Positions 1 to 12,479 of a stretch of DNA of 64,000 nt are shown here, piece by piece; positions within the stretch are counted from its first letter, which is position 1; each line of letters begins with the position of its first letter. The notes beneath the pieces are model-generated. The model was not told the DNA's origin. It ran no database searches and saw only the letters and a program-made list of their open reading frames with translations. Source of the DNA: Sphagnum magellanicum. Its lineage: Eukaryota > Streptophyta > Sphagnopsida > Sphagnales > Sphagnaceae. The DNA is taken from the NCBI GenBank assembly GCA_021904315.1, contig CM038918.1, positions 12,601,349-12,665,348 on the forward strand. Direction: 5' to 3'. Made by a program: the position numbers and the translations under genes.

Positions 1-43
1 GAGAGGAAAAGGTAATATCTGAACTGATTTGTGTTGATTGCAG

Positions 44-2939
44 TGCCAGTCACAACTGCAGGGGCTGTATGCAGAAGGAATAAAGGGGTGCTGCAGTGAA
101 TTTGCTTCATATGGCTTGCTCTACATTGTCTTCCAGCATGGCAATAGTCGTGACCTTTTATCAGCCATGGCAAGGTATGGAGAGCTCCTCAGCTACTACA
201 AAGTGTAGTGTGTTTATGTGAATGTGTATGGACACTCATGAGATGGTGAGATGCTTGAGACCCTTAAACCCTGTCTTCTGATTTATCTGCTCATCAAATG
301 AATTCAGTTGTGTCATGTTTCCTTTATATCCATATGAAGTCAATGATGTGGCAATACAGTCAGCACCTCTTTAAGTGGGATTTGTGTGCTGCAGATTGAC
401 CAGGGAAGGGAAGAAGGATAAGGCAGTTAAGCATGCTCTGGCTGTGCGGAGTGCAGTGGCTGTTGGCAACTACACTGCATTTTTTCGCTTGTACAGAACA
501 GCTCCAAATTTAAGTCCATACTTGATGGGTATGCATCAGGTCTAGCACTTAATTTGGAAATTGATTGCCAGGTCTAAGGTTGTCTAGCATCAACTGAAGA
601 GATATGACTTGTCTTGCAAGGGGATTGTCTGTAGGTCATTTATTATTGCTCATGTCTTGATCATCACTGCATATGGATATTTTTTCCTTTGTTTCAGTAT
701 GCTTCAGTATTGATGACAGTTCTAATTGTCCTCACCGTCTAAAGGTTTTCTCATTTTATATCAGATGTTGCAATAGAACGTGCTGAAAGAAGAAAGTTGC
801 TCTCAAATGTTTGTATCAGTTTTTTATTCACTGCTTCGTAGTTATTCATAGAATCCTACTGAAAAATCTTATCTGTGCTCCAGTTCAGACTGTGTTCAAC
901 TTCTCCCATTTGAGTTTTCATTGAGACAGGGCAACTGATGTCTTCAAGAGACTCTTGACTTGACAGTAGCTCACTGTCCTTCCCAACTTGGGGGAGTTGC
1001 ACACAGTTGTAGTGCCCATCAGGTCTTCTGAAGAATTCCCATTCTTGTGTGCAGATCTTCATGTGGAAAAGATGCGTTTTGAGGCTGTGAAATGTATGGC
1101 TCGCTCATATCGCCCTACAGTTCCAGTGTCTTTTATGGCTCGGATACTTGGCTTCACTGACATGTCTGGTGGCGAAGGAGATTTGCAAGGACTTGAAGAA
1201 TGTGAAGATTGGTTGAGGGGGCATGGTTCCCATGTCCAAATTGAAAGTGGCACTAACGAGTTGGTAATGGATGCCAAGGTACATCATGTGAGAGGAAATT
1301 CAAAAAGATGGTTTTTATTGTGGTTTTAACGAATTTATGACCTTTCTCTGCATCTTCCGTTGTATTTGGTCTGAAGATAATTTGGGGTCTTGTAGGAATG
1401 GATGCATGTGATGATGTCATCTTGCAGGGTGGGAATAATATTTTCTGCATTTTTATCCTTGCAAAATTATTTGTATGTTTTCCAGTTTGCAGAGCTGACA
1501 AGTAAATAATACTTGAGGCTAACAATCTAGCAGTTTCTGCTAGGTTATTGAAATAATGGAAGGTGAATAGATGATACCCAATAGACCTTTTGTGCCTGGT
1601 ATGTCATCCATTTGCGATGACAGGATTTCCTGATGACATACATGTAGACAATTCTCAGTAAGGGCAAGTTGGAAGCTTTTTCAAACTGAAGCTGGACCCA
1701 AGACCTTTCAGTTTGAGCTCTTTGAGGCTACCTGCATGAGCTTGTTGCAGCTTCATTGAGGATACTACTACTGGCTTTTTCCTATTAGCAATGCCTCTTG
1801 AGTGCTAGCCACTATGGTGACTGAGTCTTTGCATTGCTTCCAGAAATGCGATAGAAACTCAGATCTTTGTATGATTTTTTGCCCTAGTTTTTAGAGGATT
1901 ATTATATACTTGTCCACACCCACCCACTGTTTGGAGGGGTCAAAGTTAGTGAAGAATGGGAGCTAATGACTGCCACTCATCCTAAAGGTGATGCTCTGCT
2001 ACTTTGTGAGTGACACTCACATGGTTATGACTACACTCATTCTTATGTGTTTGTTTTGGTTTGGCCAGGACTGATTGTTTTGCTACCTCATACGTTTTTG
2101 TGGTGTTTCTCTCTGCCATCTCATAGATATGTTTTCTGGTGGCTTTAGTGGATGTTCTGCATTTTAGTCACCAGTGGTGCAACTACTTAAAAGGATAAGT
2201 TCATGGTGCAGGAGGCCCCAACCACTACCCTCTATGTAGGCCTCTCTTTGCTTCAGGCTTAGATGCTTGGATGTAGATGGACAAATCCAAATGATATGAA
2301 GCTTACCCTTACAAGCTTGTTGCAGCTTGAATGAGGATATTGACATTTCTTATTAGCTACGTCTCTTGAGTGTTAGCCCGCATCATGACCAAGTCTTCCC
2401 ATTGTGTACAAAAATGCAACAGAAACTCAGCACACAAAATTTGTGTAAAATTTTGCCCAAATTTTTTTTGGGCTCTTTATTACATAGTTATCTACACCCA
2501 CCCTCAGGAGCTGATGAAGTCAGTGGGTAGTTATGGCAGCTCATCACTGCTATTTGTGATTATGGTGATGGTCTGACACTTTGTGAGCAACACTCAGAAG
2601 GTTATGACTGCACTCATTTTTGTGTTACCTGCAACATGTTGTGGAGATTCTCTCTGCTGTTAGATTGATAATTGCAGAAGTCTCGTGTTGAAAGTTAATA
2701 GTACTGAATGTGTGGTCCATGAGCTTCCTTTAGTAGGCACTCACTGGTATATAGTAATCCATTTGATGCAATTGTGCTTCTATATGTCAAGAGATAATGT
2801 CCATCATTTTGACTTCAAACATGGACTCCCATATGGGTTGCAGATGAGCGCAACAAGTCTTTTCATGCCGGAGCCAGAAGATGCAGTTCCCCATGGAGAT
2901 GCCAATCTTGCACTTAATGATTTCTTTGGCCGTTCTTAG
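44..2939 (+). CDS. SAC3A: SAC3/GANP family protein, SAC3A-like (3' part, four exons)
   Basis: This is the C-terminal 194 residues of a SAC3/GANP/LENG8-type protein. The family carries a SAC3/PCI-like helical domain and in yeast scaffolds the TREX-2 mRNA-export complex at the nuclear pore; the plant SAC3A role is inferred from family. Exons are 44-174, 395-528, 1055-1278 and 2844-2939. All introns are GT-AG and phases join cleanly (131 nt; 1+133 nt; 2+222 nt; 96 nt with TAG). Conserved pieces are [16 protein letters not shown] at the start, then [40 protein letters not shown], and [20 protein letters not shown] followed by [10 protein letters not shown]. The last exon gives [20 protein letters not shown] and ends FFGRS. 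The third intron (1279-2843) is much longer than the others because it holds two copies of a dispersed repeat. The 5' exons lie upstream of the window; bases 1-43 look intronic. Confidence 0.9.
1739..2130 (+). repeat. Dispersed repeat R1, copy 1 (in SAC3A intron 3)
   Basis: This intronic segment of about 390 bp starts at AGCTTGTTGCAGCTT and matches 2313-2672 over its whole length, with a 574-bp offset. Shared blocks include 'ctcttgagtg.tagcc', 'cagaaactca', 'cacccaccc', 'tttgtgag..acactca' and 'tctctctg'. Neither copy keeps a useful reading frame. It could be a SINE-like or non-autonomous element; no terminal repeats or target duplication were recognised. Confidence 0.7.
2313..2672 (+). repeat. 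Dispersed repeat R1, copy 2 (in SAC3A intron 3)
   Basis: This is the second copy of the element at 1739-2130, in the same orientation and the same intron. It is diverged by substitutions and small indels. Its 3' half (from about 2510, 'gatgaagtcagtgggtag') is also matched at 22385-22548, beyond the phosphatase gene, so the repeat is dispersed and not simply a local duplication. Confidence 0.7.
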
Positions 2940-5249
2940 TATTTAACCCTTGGACCTTCTTTTATTGCACAACAAAGTTCTGTGATCTCTTGTAGGAAAC
3001 TGATGCAGAAATCAGTTGTAGGAACGTGAGATGATTGACTTGGTAGCTAATCAAACATTCTGTTGCTGAAACACCATGGTAAAGTTAGAATAGATCTCCA
3101 TATTGGTAGCAAGGATCATTGATGTGTGTGGTTGATGCGCTATGGTGTAAGAATGGTGTGGTTGAGAACTTTCCAGAAACATGTTGGTTGGTTGCTGATA
3201 TCTTGCATATTTTGAGTTTCCCCTAGTTGGAGTCCTCCCAGCAAGAGCTCTGCCTCATTTACAATTGGTGGAAAGCAACGATTCAGTCCTTGCCAGTAGC
3301 TGTTAGCTACAGGGCCACAACCTGGGCTACACAGGAGGACAGGGCAGGTGCCACATGCTGCTCTTTGGACAAATTCATGGGGAGAAGAGAGTGCATTTCA
3401 TGGACGGAGTGCTTTCAACAGTTCTGAAGACCACTGTATTCAGAGCTTGTCTGAAGGTTAAAACACCAACATTCATCATGGTGTCAATGCAGAGAGTCAT
3501 ATGTTCTGGCAGATGAGGTATGCACTGTTCTGGAAGAAACTTCAACATGGTGTGTATATAGAAGTCCAACTGTCAGGATAAGCGTCATGTTTCTGCAGGT
3601 GCGCACCTTGTGCATACTGTGATCACCAGTAGGTAGTTGCAGAACAGGTGAGTACAGTTGTATTTATTTCCCTTGCTGACCTTAAGTTGAAGTTCAAGGT
3701 TGATAATCAGATTAGATGTCAAACATGAAGTGCTCAAATGTGAAAGAAGAGTGCTACATATAAGCAAATGGAAAATGCAGGTAGAATTACAACCACATAC
3801 TCCTACAAGATGTGGTCTGGATGTGTAAGGTATATTGAACCAGATGATCTTTTGTTTGTGGGGGCAATGGAACTCAGGGTTTGAAACCTCTGTATTTTGT
3901 GTTGACACTTCATCCTCCCAAAGTGGGAAGGCTTCATGAGGGGATTGTCCCTGTCACAGGATGACATTGTCAGTCCTTGTGACTTGATGGTGAAAGTTCA
4001 GTTCTGAAGTACGGTGTCGTGCCCAAGGATCTGGACTTATATCTGGATTATTATAAATTCTCTTGACTACCTTAGGGGCAAACGTTGTGAAGCAAGGTCC
4101 CATTCACATGGCCAGGAAAATTCCAGAGGCACATCGTGGTGACTGCTTTCCAAATAATTACACTTCTTAGCAGTCCTTAAGGAATATTTTGTATGGGAGA
4201 TATGTCTCATTGTGATCTCTTTGCAGAATAATATTATATGAAAAAATTGATCTGGGTTTTGGCCATTAATCGATTGCTGATCTTTCACGATATGACTGTC
4301 TCAGGATTGGAGTTACAGGTGGGCATCTGGTGGGCTGTTGGGGTTGGAGGATCAAGAGCCAGATCAAGTAACTTCATGGTCCCACCAATTACAGCTTTAT
4401 TGAAAGGTCAGATCATGCTGATAAGGCAGATGGGTGGATGAATTGAAGAACAGGACTTTGTATTGTAATGTGAATAGTCTTCTCAAATCCTTCCATGGGC
4501 TCTTTGTTCACACCAATCCTTGCTCACTTCATGAGCTTGGTACATATCATTTAAATGGGTAAATTACTGTATCATAGTCTCAAATTGTCAAGCTCTAATT
4601 TTTTGGTATTAAGTCAGTCAAATGACTTTTTCATTCACTCCCAACACCCTATTTGTTCTCAAGCATGTCCTTGGCAATGTCCCAAGTTTGTTCCCAAAAT
4701 TCCCAACGTGCTTGATTCTCTTCCAAATGTAATTCCTTAAGTTGTCACACATACAATTACAAAACCATGGTCCTTGACCCCCTAGTGAAGAATTTGACTA
4801 GTGCCAACCTGTGTTCATGCATGATTTAGCTTGAGGTTTGGCTTGGCCCATAATCTAAATGGTGGTTATTATTGCCAGCGTTCTGTTTCTTCTGTTTTCT
4901 GGTTGTTTGTTTGTGAGCCTGGTTTGATTTGCTCTCTGCCTATCTGCTTGGCCATCGGTCCTTCCACTCCCTCCATGCATTTGGGTTTTTATGTGGGGAT
5001 TTAATTTCTTTTAATGAAGGTTGATGACACATGACTTTGCGTTTTTTTTCAAGCTCAACGAAATTTCACAGAAAAGAAGCATTTGTGAAGGGTGGCATAA
5101 TGAGTACTATAATTTATCTAGTCATGTTACTTTGTGATTTTCCAAGTTCAATGACATTTCATTTGATGGAGAAGAAAGCACTTGTGAATGGTGCAACAAT
5201 GAGCACTGGAGTTTACTTGATGACCAGGATATTGAGCATAACTAGAGAT
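2940..5249. other. Intergenic, 3' flank of SAC3A
   Basis: I see no gene here. The first few hundred bases are probably the SAC3A 3' UTR; no clear AATAAA was found. Short open frames on both strands show no family resemblance and break quickly. At about 5051-5240 there is an old tandem duplication with a period of 93 bp: 'aagctcaacgaaatttcac' at 5051 against 'aagttcaatgacatttcat' at 5144, both followed by 'aagaa.gca.ttgtgaa.ggt'. Confidence 0.5.
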
Positions 5250-5831
5250 ACTTGATGGCATCACCAGCACCCACACTGGTACCCTGAAAAAAAATCCCAA
5301 AATTCATCTAAATTATATCTAAATTTTATAACTATGCCATGCTAAAGCAGCTGAAGGGGGGCTTGGTATTTGAGGCTGCCAAAGTATTTATCACATCCAA
5401 GTTTAGGTTTTTGTTTTTTTCCAATCCCACCCATAAAACTGAAACTGGGACTGCAAACAAACGGAAGACTATTAAGAGCAACCCACACCTGGACCAATAA
5501 TTTATGATTGGCGAATCAGGAAAAGGGAGCACCAGTCAGATCATATTTATTACACTCTTGTCTGGCAAGAGCAACCCACACCTGGACCAATAATTTATGA
5601 TTGGCGAATCAGAAAAAGGGAGCACCAGTCAGATCATATTTATTACACTCTTCTCTGGCAAGTATTAGGGTTTTCTCTGGCAGGTGGTAGGGTTTTCTGG
5701 TGCCTTTCGCCAGCCTCAGCAAACTGTGCAAAAACAAATGCAGGGCCAAAACAATTTAGCAGAGCCAAACTGGCATCTTCGTCCAATTTTAATTTCCGGG
5801 GTCACATATCGAGCACCACTGGAGCTGCTCT
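5250..5831 (+). mobile_element. Non-autonomous DNA transposon (MITE family M1, copy A)
   Basis: This segment is the same-sense relative of the reverse-strand element at 39582-39902. Shared blocks in order are 'accctg(c)aaaaaaaatc', 'aaaactg(a)aactgggactgcaa', 'cacctggaccaat.at..atgattggc.aatc', 'ggagca.cagtcagatca.atttatt', 'ttt.gc.gagcca' and a right end 'ggagctgctct'. The right end is an imperfect inverted copy of the AGAGCATCTCCAGC terminus seen in the other copy. The left end is degenerate, so the start is approximate. No coding capacity. It contains a nearly perfect 93-bp tandem duplication. Confidence 0.65.
5476..5661 (+). repeat. 93-bp tandem duplication, two near-identical copies
   Basis: The unit beginning 'gagcaacccacacctggacc' occurs at 5476-5568 and again at 5569-5661, with only about two differences ('aggaaaa' against 'agaaaaa', 'cttgtctgg' against 'cttctctgg'). 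It lies inside MITE copy A. The related element at 39.6 kb has this block once, so the duplication is later than the insertion. Confidence 0.9.
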
Positions 5832-5839
5832 AAGACTAA

Positions 5840-8590
5840 AAAATCAGGGGCTCTCAGTCCAAATCTAACATTTCTTGGGTTTAATTTGGCCACTAAGACA
5901 AGGTCTCACTCGAGAAGGTGAAGGTACCAGTATGGGGTGTACTGCTTCACCACAAGGCGGAAGTTCCATCCACAACTGAGTCATAATAGGCGCGGGTGGC
6001 TGTTGGTTCCCCTTGGGTTAGGGTTATGGAGTTGGATGATGATCATGATGGATAGTATTATTATGTATGTAAAAGAGATAGACCAAAGAGCAATCATTGC
6101 AGTTTTTCAGCACAATAAGTCATATGGATGATACACATCCCAAGAAAAGGGTGGTGACATACAGCCAGAATTGCTATTTGTGATGTCAGAATTGACACCC
6201 AAGCTTGGGAAAAGACCTTGTCCAAATAATTAACTATTGGAAGCTATGAATCCCATATCCATGAATAGGTTACCAAGGAGGTATATTATGCCTACTCCTT
6301 GGAGGAATATATCCATACCCCTCCTATGCCTTATCATCTATGTATGCTTAGGTTCATGATAAACTGGTGCCTCACAATGGGTACATATCACATGTGAGAT
6401 ACATTGTACATTCCAATTTCCCAAAAAGTGAGGCCAGATTCAATTACCATCTCATCCTATGCCCCTTTATTATTTTTGGAATGCCCCGACCCTAGGGTTT
6501 ACCCATGCACTCTGGAATATAAATTGGAATAGGGTGTTGTTTTTTTAAAAAAATAAACCTTCTAATGAATTGTTCGGTGCCCAACTGTGATGGTAGGCCA
6601 TGGTAGCCTTTATCGGCAATATGTCTAGGGTTTTTAAAGGCTAAATGACATTCATGCATTGCCCTTACCAACAATTGATGGATGAATGCATGAAGAGGTA
6701 TGGGTTATAATAAAAGGGTACTTTTTTTTTGGCCCAAGAATGAGTTTTTGTTACCCTATTTTCCATCTTAAAGCAATGATACATATTTCTGGAAAAAGAA
6801 ACGACTTTTTAAAGTTTTTTCCATATATCATCCACTATCTTTCTTTTCTTTCAACTTTTCCAAGCCACATAACATGATTCAATGTATATAATTCCATGTT
6901 CCTACCCACTTTGAAGCCAAGGATGTCTCATTGCCTTCATATGAAATGCTGGATAAAAACATGCATCTATATAATAACATGAAAAATGTTTCATGTGTAG
7001 GTTTATAAGGGCTTAGTGGTGGCATTCACCAAGTAAGGGGTGATGGCTAACCCTAGCCCCACATTTTGCTATTGTTCCCACCCATGACCTTTACTCATAG
7101 TAAAGCATGAGACAAATGTTATCATGGACTTTAACATACATAGATCACAAAGCAAAGGACGGGGTTGGTTCCCATGCCTATTCCTTAAAAGTGGGAGGGT
7201 TCTTACACTGAAAGTAAGCATAATTTCCCTCCCTCTTAAGGACTAGGCGTAAGACCCCTTTTTTGGGGGAGTTTTATGTTGGTCCAAGTTGGTCAGACCT
7301 ACCCAATTTACCTATGAGCTTTATCTACTTACCTTTTTCCTCCTACATATAGGTTTATTCATATCAACTTTCACCTCCATTTTGCCCTCTTTACTCTCTT
7401 GCTTCTAGTTGAGGTTTTCCTATGAGGCCATTCCAATTCAAAAACCCTATTTATGAAACTTGCTTTTGATATAAGATATATGTAAACAACATGAAACACA
7501 ATCCAAATTGTGTGTATGGGTTTTGAGGAATGCCAATATCATTGATTGTTAAATGAGACCACTATGAAGATTGAAGGATTTAGGTTGACAAATTGTCTTA
7601 TTTCATTTAAGGAGATACATTGGGTTCAATTGTACAAGTATAACTATAAAATGTTTTAATTGCTAGTTTACCTTCTATCTAAAAGGCGTTGATAATTCTT
7701 TCCATATTCCATTTGCTCAATTAGTTCCAATTTTGTCTTTTGTCCAACTTTTTCAACTTTCTTGACCCATATCTCATACCATTTGTGAAAGATTGGCATG
7801 GCTTGAAAAGGAAAGTGGAGTAACCAAAATATAAGGCATTCCATCTTTTTCCAACTAGATCCATTCTCATCCATTGTTTAACTTTATACATATAAGTAAC
7901 ATATTATCCAACTTAAAGTGAAGGCAAACATTATATGGGCTGAAATAATTGTAGTCCTTGTAACCATTCATTTTTTATGTAAAGTGCATAGGTTACTAAA
8001 CCTATCAAATGATTTAATAGATGATTGAAAATATCAAACAAGGATGTGAAGACATATGACTTTAATTAACAAGCCTTATAATCAATAAAACTAGTAAATC
8101 ATGTTTAAAATGAAATCCTCATATGTTTTCTTATGTTTTATATTTATTATTTTTCATAATTGCATACCTACTAGCAATTATCTTGTATGTTGTCAAAACA
8201 AATATTGGGTATTGATATTTCTTTTGGTCCACGCCCAACAACCAAAGTTCTTTAATTATTTCAACTTAAATGTTAGTGTAGGTTACTATAATGGTTTTAC
8301 ATCTAAATTATACAATTTGCCCTACCATTTGTTTGGTTATTGAACAATCTAACATTATATTTGTCAATATTGGTTAACAAAATTCATAATTGTTGTTCAA
8401 TGTTCAAAACATCAACAATTACCTTGGTATTTAGCAATCCAATTGTATTACTTAGGTGACTAGAAAATGAAACTACATTATAAGTTTAAATGCATTACCA
8501 ATGCACCTTCATTAAAAAAAAATCACATTGTCTAATAAAGAACATTAATTCTTATTAGCTTTATGAAAATCATTGATTCCATGTTCACAA
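5840..8590. other. AT-rich intergenic region without recognisable gene
   Basis: There are scattered short open frames on both strands, for example 7668-7874 on the minus strand and 8101-8343 on the plus strand. None resembles a family I know or shows splice-linked continuation. AT-rich, CpG-poor composition suggests long-decayed repeats. A block near 5935-5985 ('ttccatccacaactgagtcataa') resembles part of the dispersed repeat at 36.5 and 50.65 kb. Confidence 0.5.
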
Positions 8591-8596
8591 TATCAC

Positions 8597-8967
8597 TAAG
8601 AGCATCTCCACCCATATAGTGCAAGAGCATGTTTTGATGTACAATGATAAAAACTTGTCAATTTGGTTCAAATAAATGTTTTGGTACAACATATTTATAT
8701 AGGATGCAATGGTTGGCAAAACTCACTAGATAATTAAATTCAATTATGGATTAGTTAGATTGCATGATTGGTCCTCATGGCACAATTCTGATTGTTGTTG
8801 ATTGGTTAGATTATTTGATTGGTTCACTTGTTTTGATGTTAGGGGTTTCCCATTTTTTAAAGTATGGCTTTCAAGTTTATGAGTGTTGTTTGGGATGTGG
8901 AAATAAGTACTATTGAATTCAATAAATATTGTCACATATATACCCAATATGGGTAGGGGTGCTCTTA
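8597..8967 (+). mobile_element. 371-bp MITE with 21-bp terminal inverted repeats
   Basis: The left end TAAGAGCATCTCCACCCATAT (first 20 bases shared up to three changes) is inverted at 8947-8967, with 18 of 21 positions identical. The flanking TA at each end can be read as a TA target duplication, leaving AGAGCA...TGCTCT as the element ends. There is no coding capacity. The ends match the AGAGCATCTCCA end of the element at 39582-39902, so these probably belong to one superfamily. TA targets would fit Tc1/mariner-pogo elements, and a dead pogo-like transposase is present at 61.2-62.4 kb; that link is inference. Confidence 0.8.
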
Positions 8968-11146
8968 ATTTTATGTGTTTTCTTTTTTAATTTGTGAATT
9001 AGGTGGGTTGACAAAAATGCACAAGAAAACTTAAAGTGCCATCACACTTGGAGTTATTTCATTGTTAAATCAATGTTATGATCTAGGTGTAAACAACACC
9101 ATTCATATTTTTTAAATAATTAACAAAAAAGTTGAGTTGAATTCCTTGTTAACATCCAATGTCAGTATGTAGTTAAGTGTAATGTTTTTTATCAATGTAT
9201 TGTTGGGCCAAAGTTAGCCTAACCCAATTTTGATTAATGAATATAAGGTGTCTAGGGAAGTTTTGGGGTTAACCAAAAAATCTGAAGGGTTAAGGTAGTA
9301 CCTTGACCTTATCCTTGTGAGACTAGATGGGTGGGTGGCCTAGTTAGGTTAATGGGGGGGTAAGTTGGCTGGATTAGGATAAAAGTGAATGCCTTATTCT
9401 AATTCAACTTGGGCAAGCTTGCTGGATAAAAAGGTCCAGATAAGGGAGGGGTGTGAATTTTCTAAAAACTTTTAGCAATTAGGGTTAGGTTAGGAAAGTG
9501 AGGATGGTGTTTATTTGGAATTATGAAGAGAGAAAAGGTTGTTGTTGATCTTCCTTCCTTCCTAAGTGTGTGGGACACGAAAGAATATGAGAAGGTAGGA
9601 ATGATGATGATGTTATAAGGATGGGGGTTGGTGTTGTGGGCATCATGAAAGGTTGAGAAAGGTGGGAAAAGAAGGAAGTTGGATTATCATGAAAAGATAA
9701 GCTCCTCAAGATGCAATTTAGTCAACCTGCTTGTTGGGAAGTGGAAACAAGATCCTCAAGTGGTGGGGGGTGGTGACTATTCAAGGGGAGGTGATCACAA
9801 TGTATGATGGCTAGAGGTGAGTGGGAGGGCTAAGAAAATAGGTATCTGAATTGGTTACTAGAATAGGGAGATAGGAGTAGGGAAGGAGGGACAATATTGT
9901 TTTTTGCGGGGGTGTGAAGGTGGTGGTAAAACTTAGAAGAGAAGGACTACCAGGGAGAAGAGGAAGAGTTGTTGTGAAGAGACATTTGTTGTGTGAGGTA
10001 CAAGCCTTTATGAAATGTTGATAATTGTAAAGCTAGGAAGTGTAGTAATAGAGGGAACAAAGGGAAGTCAAGATTAAAAGAGAATTTGGAACAAGATTTG
10101 GTAGTTTGGAATTTTAAAGCAATGTGTCATTCTTGTTTCTTGAAGATGTGGTGACTACGGGTGCAAGAGCTCGTTGGATTGTATGAAAATTGATCTAGAA
10201 AGAAGAAAATGCATGACTATATTAGGGTTGCAATTGGTTAGTGAATAAAATAAAAGTAGGTTGAAGAAAAGGGGGCTTTGTTGTTTATAACAGCTAGGAA
10301 AAGAGAAATTAGAACCAATAAACTTAAATAACGTAAATAATAATAAATAGGGATGTGGATTGCATCGGACATGAAAATGAACTAAAAGAGAGAAAGAAAG
10401 AAAGAAAGAAGGTTATAGAAGAAGGGAAGAGTTGTTTTGGAATTAGTGGGAGGCTATTGGAGTAGGACTAAGGATTAAGGGGAATAGAAGTGGAATGGTA
10501 ACTTGTGACTCCCCCCTTTGACCATATCCAAGGGGGTAAGGGGAAAAGGCTTAGGTAGAGGTGTTAATGATGCATTAAATTTTTTGTTTAACATGTATCT
10601 TGGAAAATATATATTTAGGACTAAAAAAAAAATGTTACATAAAGGGTCCAAAAATAGCCCTATAACCCAATTTTACAAATTTTCCTTTAGCCCTTTCAAC
10701 TTGGATTGCCATTGCTTATCTTTTCTCTTCTCCTTCTACTTTATCAAAAACATTGTTCTTTGGTGTTTTCTATAATGTGAAAGCTCTATAACAACATGAA
10801 ATCTTATTACAATCGTAAGAGATGGATATCTTTGGTGTAACATCTTCAAATTTTGACGACTACAATGATCAATTGGAAAAAGGTACACAATTGTGCATTC
10901 ATTCTACCACTTTCCTCTCTTTACAACAAGTTTTTGATTTTTGCCAAACATAATATGTCAATCATCAAATTGCAAAACAAACCTCAATGTCACTTGTTAG
11001 TAGTCGTTTCATTGTAAATGTACAAATCAACATCGAAGCATCATCAAAGAAGAAAGGCAAAAGGAAGAAAATTGCAAATCATATTCAACAAAAATGAAGT
11101 GTAATAAAAAAAACCATGAGAACAAAATTGAAAGCATGGTGAAATA
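8968..11146. other. Intergenic; purine-rich + strand from about 9.5 to 10.5 kb
   Basis: No gene is seen. Roughly 9500-10500 is strongly G/A-biased on the plus strand (long runs such as 'gagagaaaagg' and 'agaaagaaagaaagaaagaagg' at about 10390), unlike its neighbours. This could be an old polypurine satellite or the skewed part of a decayed element. The few open frames are short and low-complexity. Confidence 0.5.
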
Positions 11147-11520
11147 GTGGCCCTTATCAAGCCCAAGAAAGATGAACAAGTTTTTGCACTTGACAAAATT
11201 AATCCATGGGACCAATTTGAAACTACAATCACAAAGTGGAAGAAATTTTGGTTGTTGTCATGGTTACATGATTTTATCAACACATGCAATGATAAATGGA
11301 GATCAATCTCTAGTGAATTCAAGAAGATTTTTGATTATATGTTTATAAAAAGACACAATGATGATTATTGCTCCTTAAATTCACAAGACAAAACCACATT
11401 GTATCTATCATGATTTTTGAGCAAGAACATGTATGAAATGATTATGGAATCAAGGCAAATCAGCCAATATTTAATCCTCCTCATGAATGTTTATGACTTG
11501 ATAAATGATTTAGAAAATGT
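11147..11520 (+). pseudogene. Decayed MYB/SANT-like accessory gene of a PIF/Harbinger element
   Basis: The reading from 11147 contains NTCNDKWRSISSEFKKIFDY, followed by NDDYCSLNSQDKTTLYL, a stop, then SKNMYEMIMESRQISQ. This matches the pattern of plant MYB/SANT-like (Myb_DNA-bind_4) proteins, where a trihelix with 'C.DKW..(L/I)S.(D/E)(Y/F)KKI.DY' precedes 'D.W.L..Q.K..L.LP..F...(M)Y' and a linker. In PIF/Harbinger elements this second protein helps the transposase bind DNA and enter the nucleus. The frame is interrupted by a stop near 11411 and drifts after that. It lies convergent to the transposase remnant at 13.0-12.5 kb, the expected partner. Confidence 0.7.
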
Positions 11521-12479
11521 TTATAGACAAACTAAACTTGACTGAGAGCAAGTAATTAATTTCTCGACTAGTTCCAGCAACAAGGAAATTGATTATAGGG
11601 TGTTTAAAACACATTATCAAGTATGGTGAGAATTAAACATTTCAAAGCAATGCAACAAGGGATCAAGTTCTAGTCACCCCACTTTTTTTAACATTCACAA
11701 TCCTTCATTGAAGTTGTGAATGATGTTATAATTCCCAACCCAATACATACCCCAATGAGTACAACATTGCTAACTCCAAACAATAAAAAAAAAACACATA
11801 CTTCAAACACCAAATTCAATCAACAAACAAATTTGAAATGTAGGAAATGATCTAAAAAGTGGCAAATTTTGAAATAGTGGAAGAAAGATTGTTATAAAAT
11901 GGGAAGTATGGCTAGTAAAGTCCATAGATCAAATCCATGATTGTAGCTTGGTTTCAAAGAATACATGCTTGAAATTTCAATTAAATTAGAGTAGTGCTTA
12001 AAGGTTCTAAAATCTTCTATGGAAAAGTAATTGGAATATTTGAAAATTAGAAAACCAAACCATGAACAAAACACAAATGAATATGGTGAAAATGGGGTTG
12101 ATAAATGTCATGAACAAGATGATACAAAAATACAAGGATAGTGCACCACCACTACTACCAAAGGTATTTAAGGAAAAACTCAATGTTCAGTTGTTTAATT
12201 GTTTCACAAAAAAACTTGAGGATTTAAAATGATAGTTGTAGTGATGGTCCAATAAAACAACTACAAAATACTATTAAATTGTTAGCAAATTTTGATTTAG
12301 GAACAACCAATAAACTATGCTAACATTCTTTTCAATTCAAGGTGTAAATATAGAACTCTTTTGTGTGTTGATCATGAGCATGTTTTTTTATTGCCCATGA
12401 TAGTTAATTAATTACCTCCCTTCATAATGTATCTTCAATCTTTTTTGCCTTTCAATTGAATGAAAAGTTTGATCATCAC

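Noticed and set aside
1-43. Possible coding exon end at 1-11 of SAC3A (GAGAGGAAAAG before GTAATA)
   Set aside because: The residues it would give do not fit the family sequence before CQSQL and the phase is doubtful; treated as intron.
988-1329. 113-codon plus-strand open frame starting at 988
   Set aside because: Its first part is intron; only 1055-1278 is a real SAC3A exon. The minus-strand frames at 1059-1287 are shadows.
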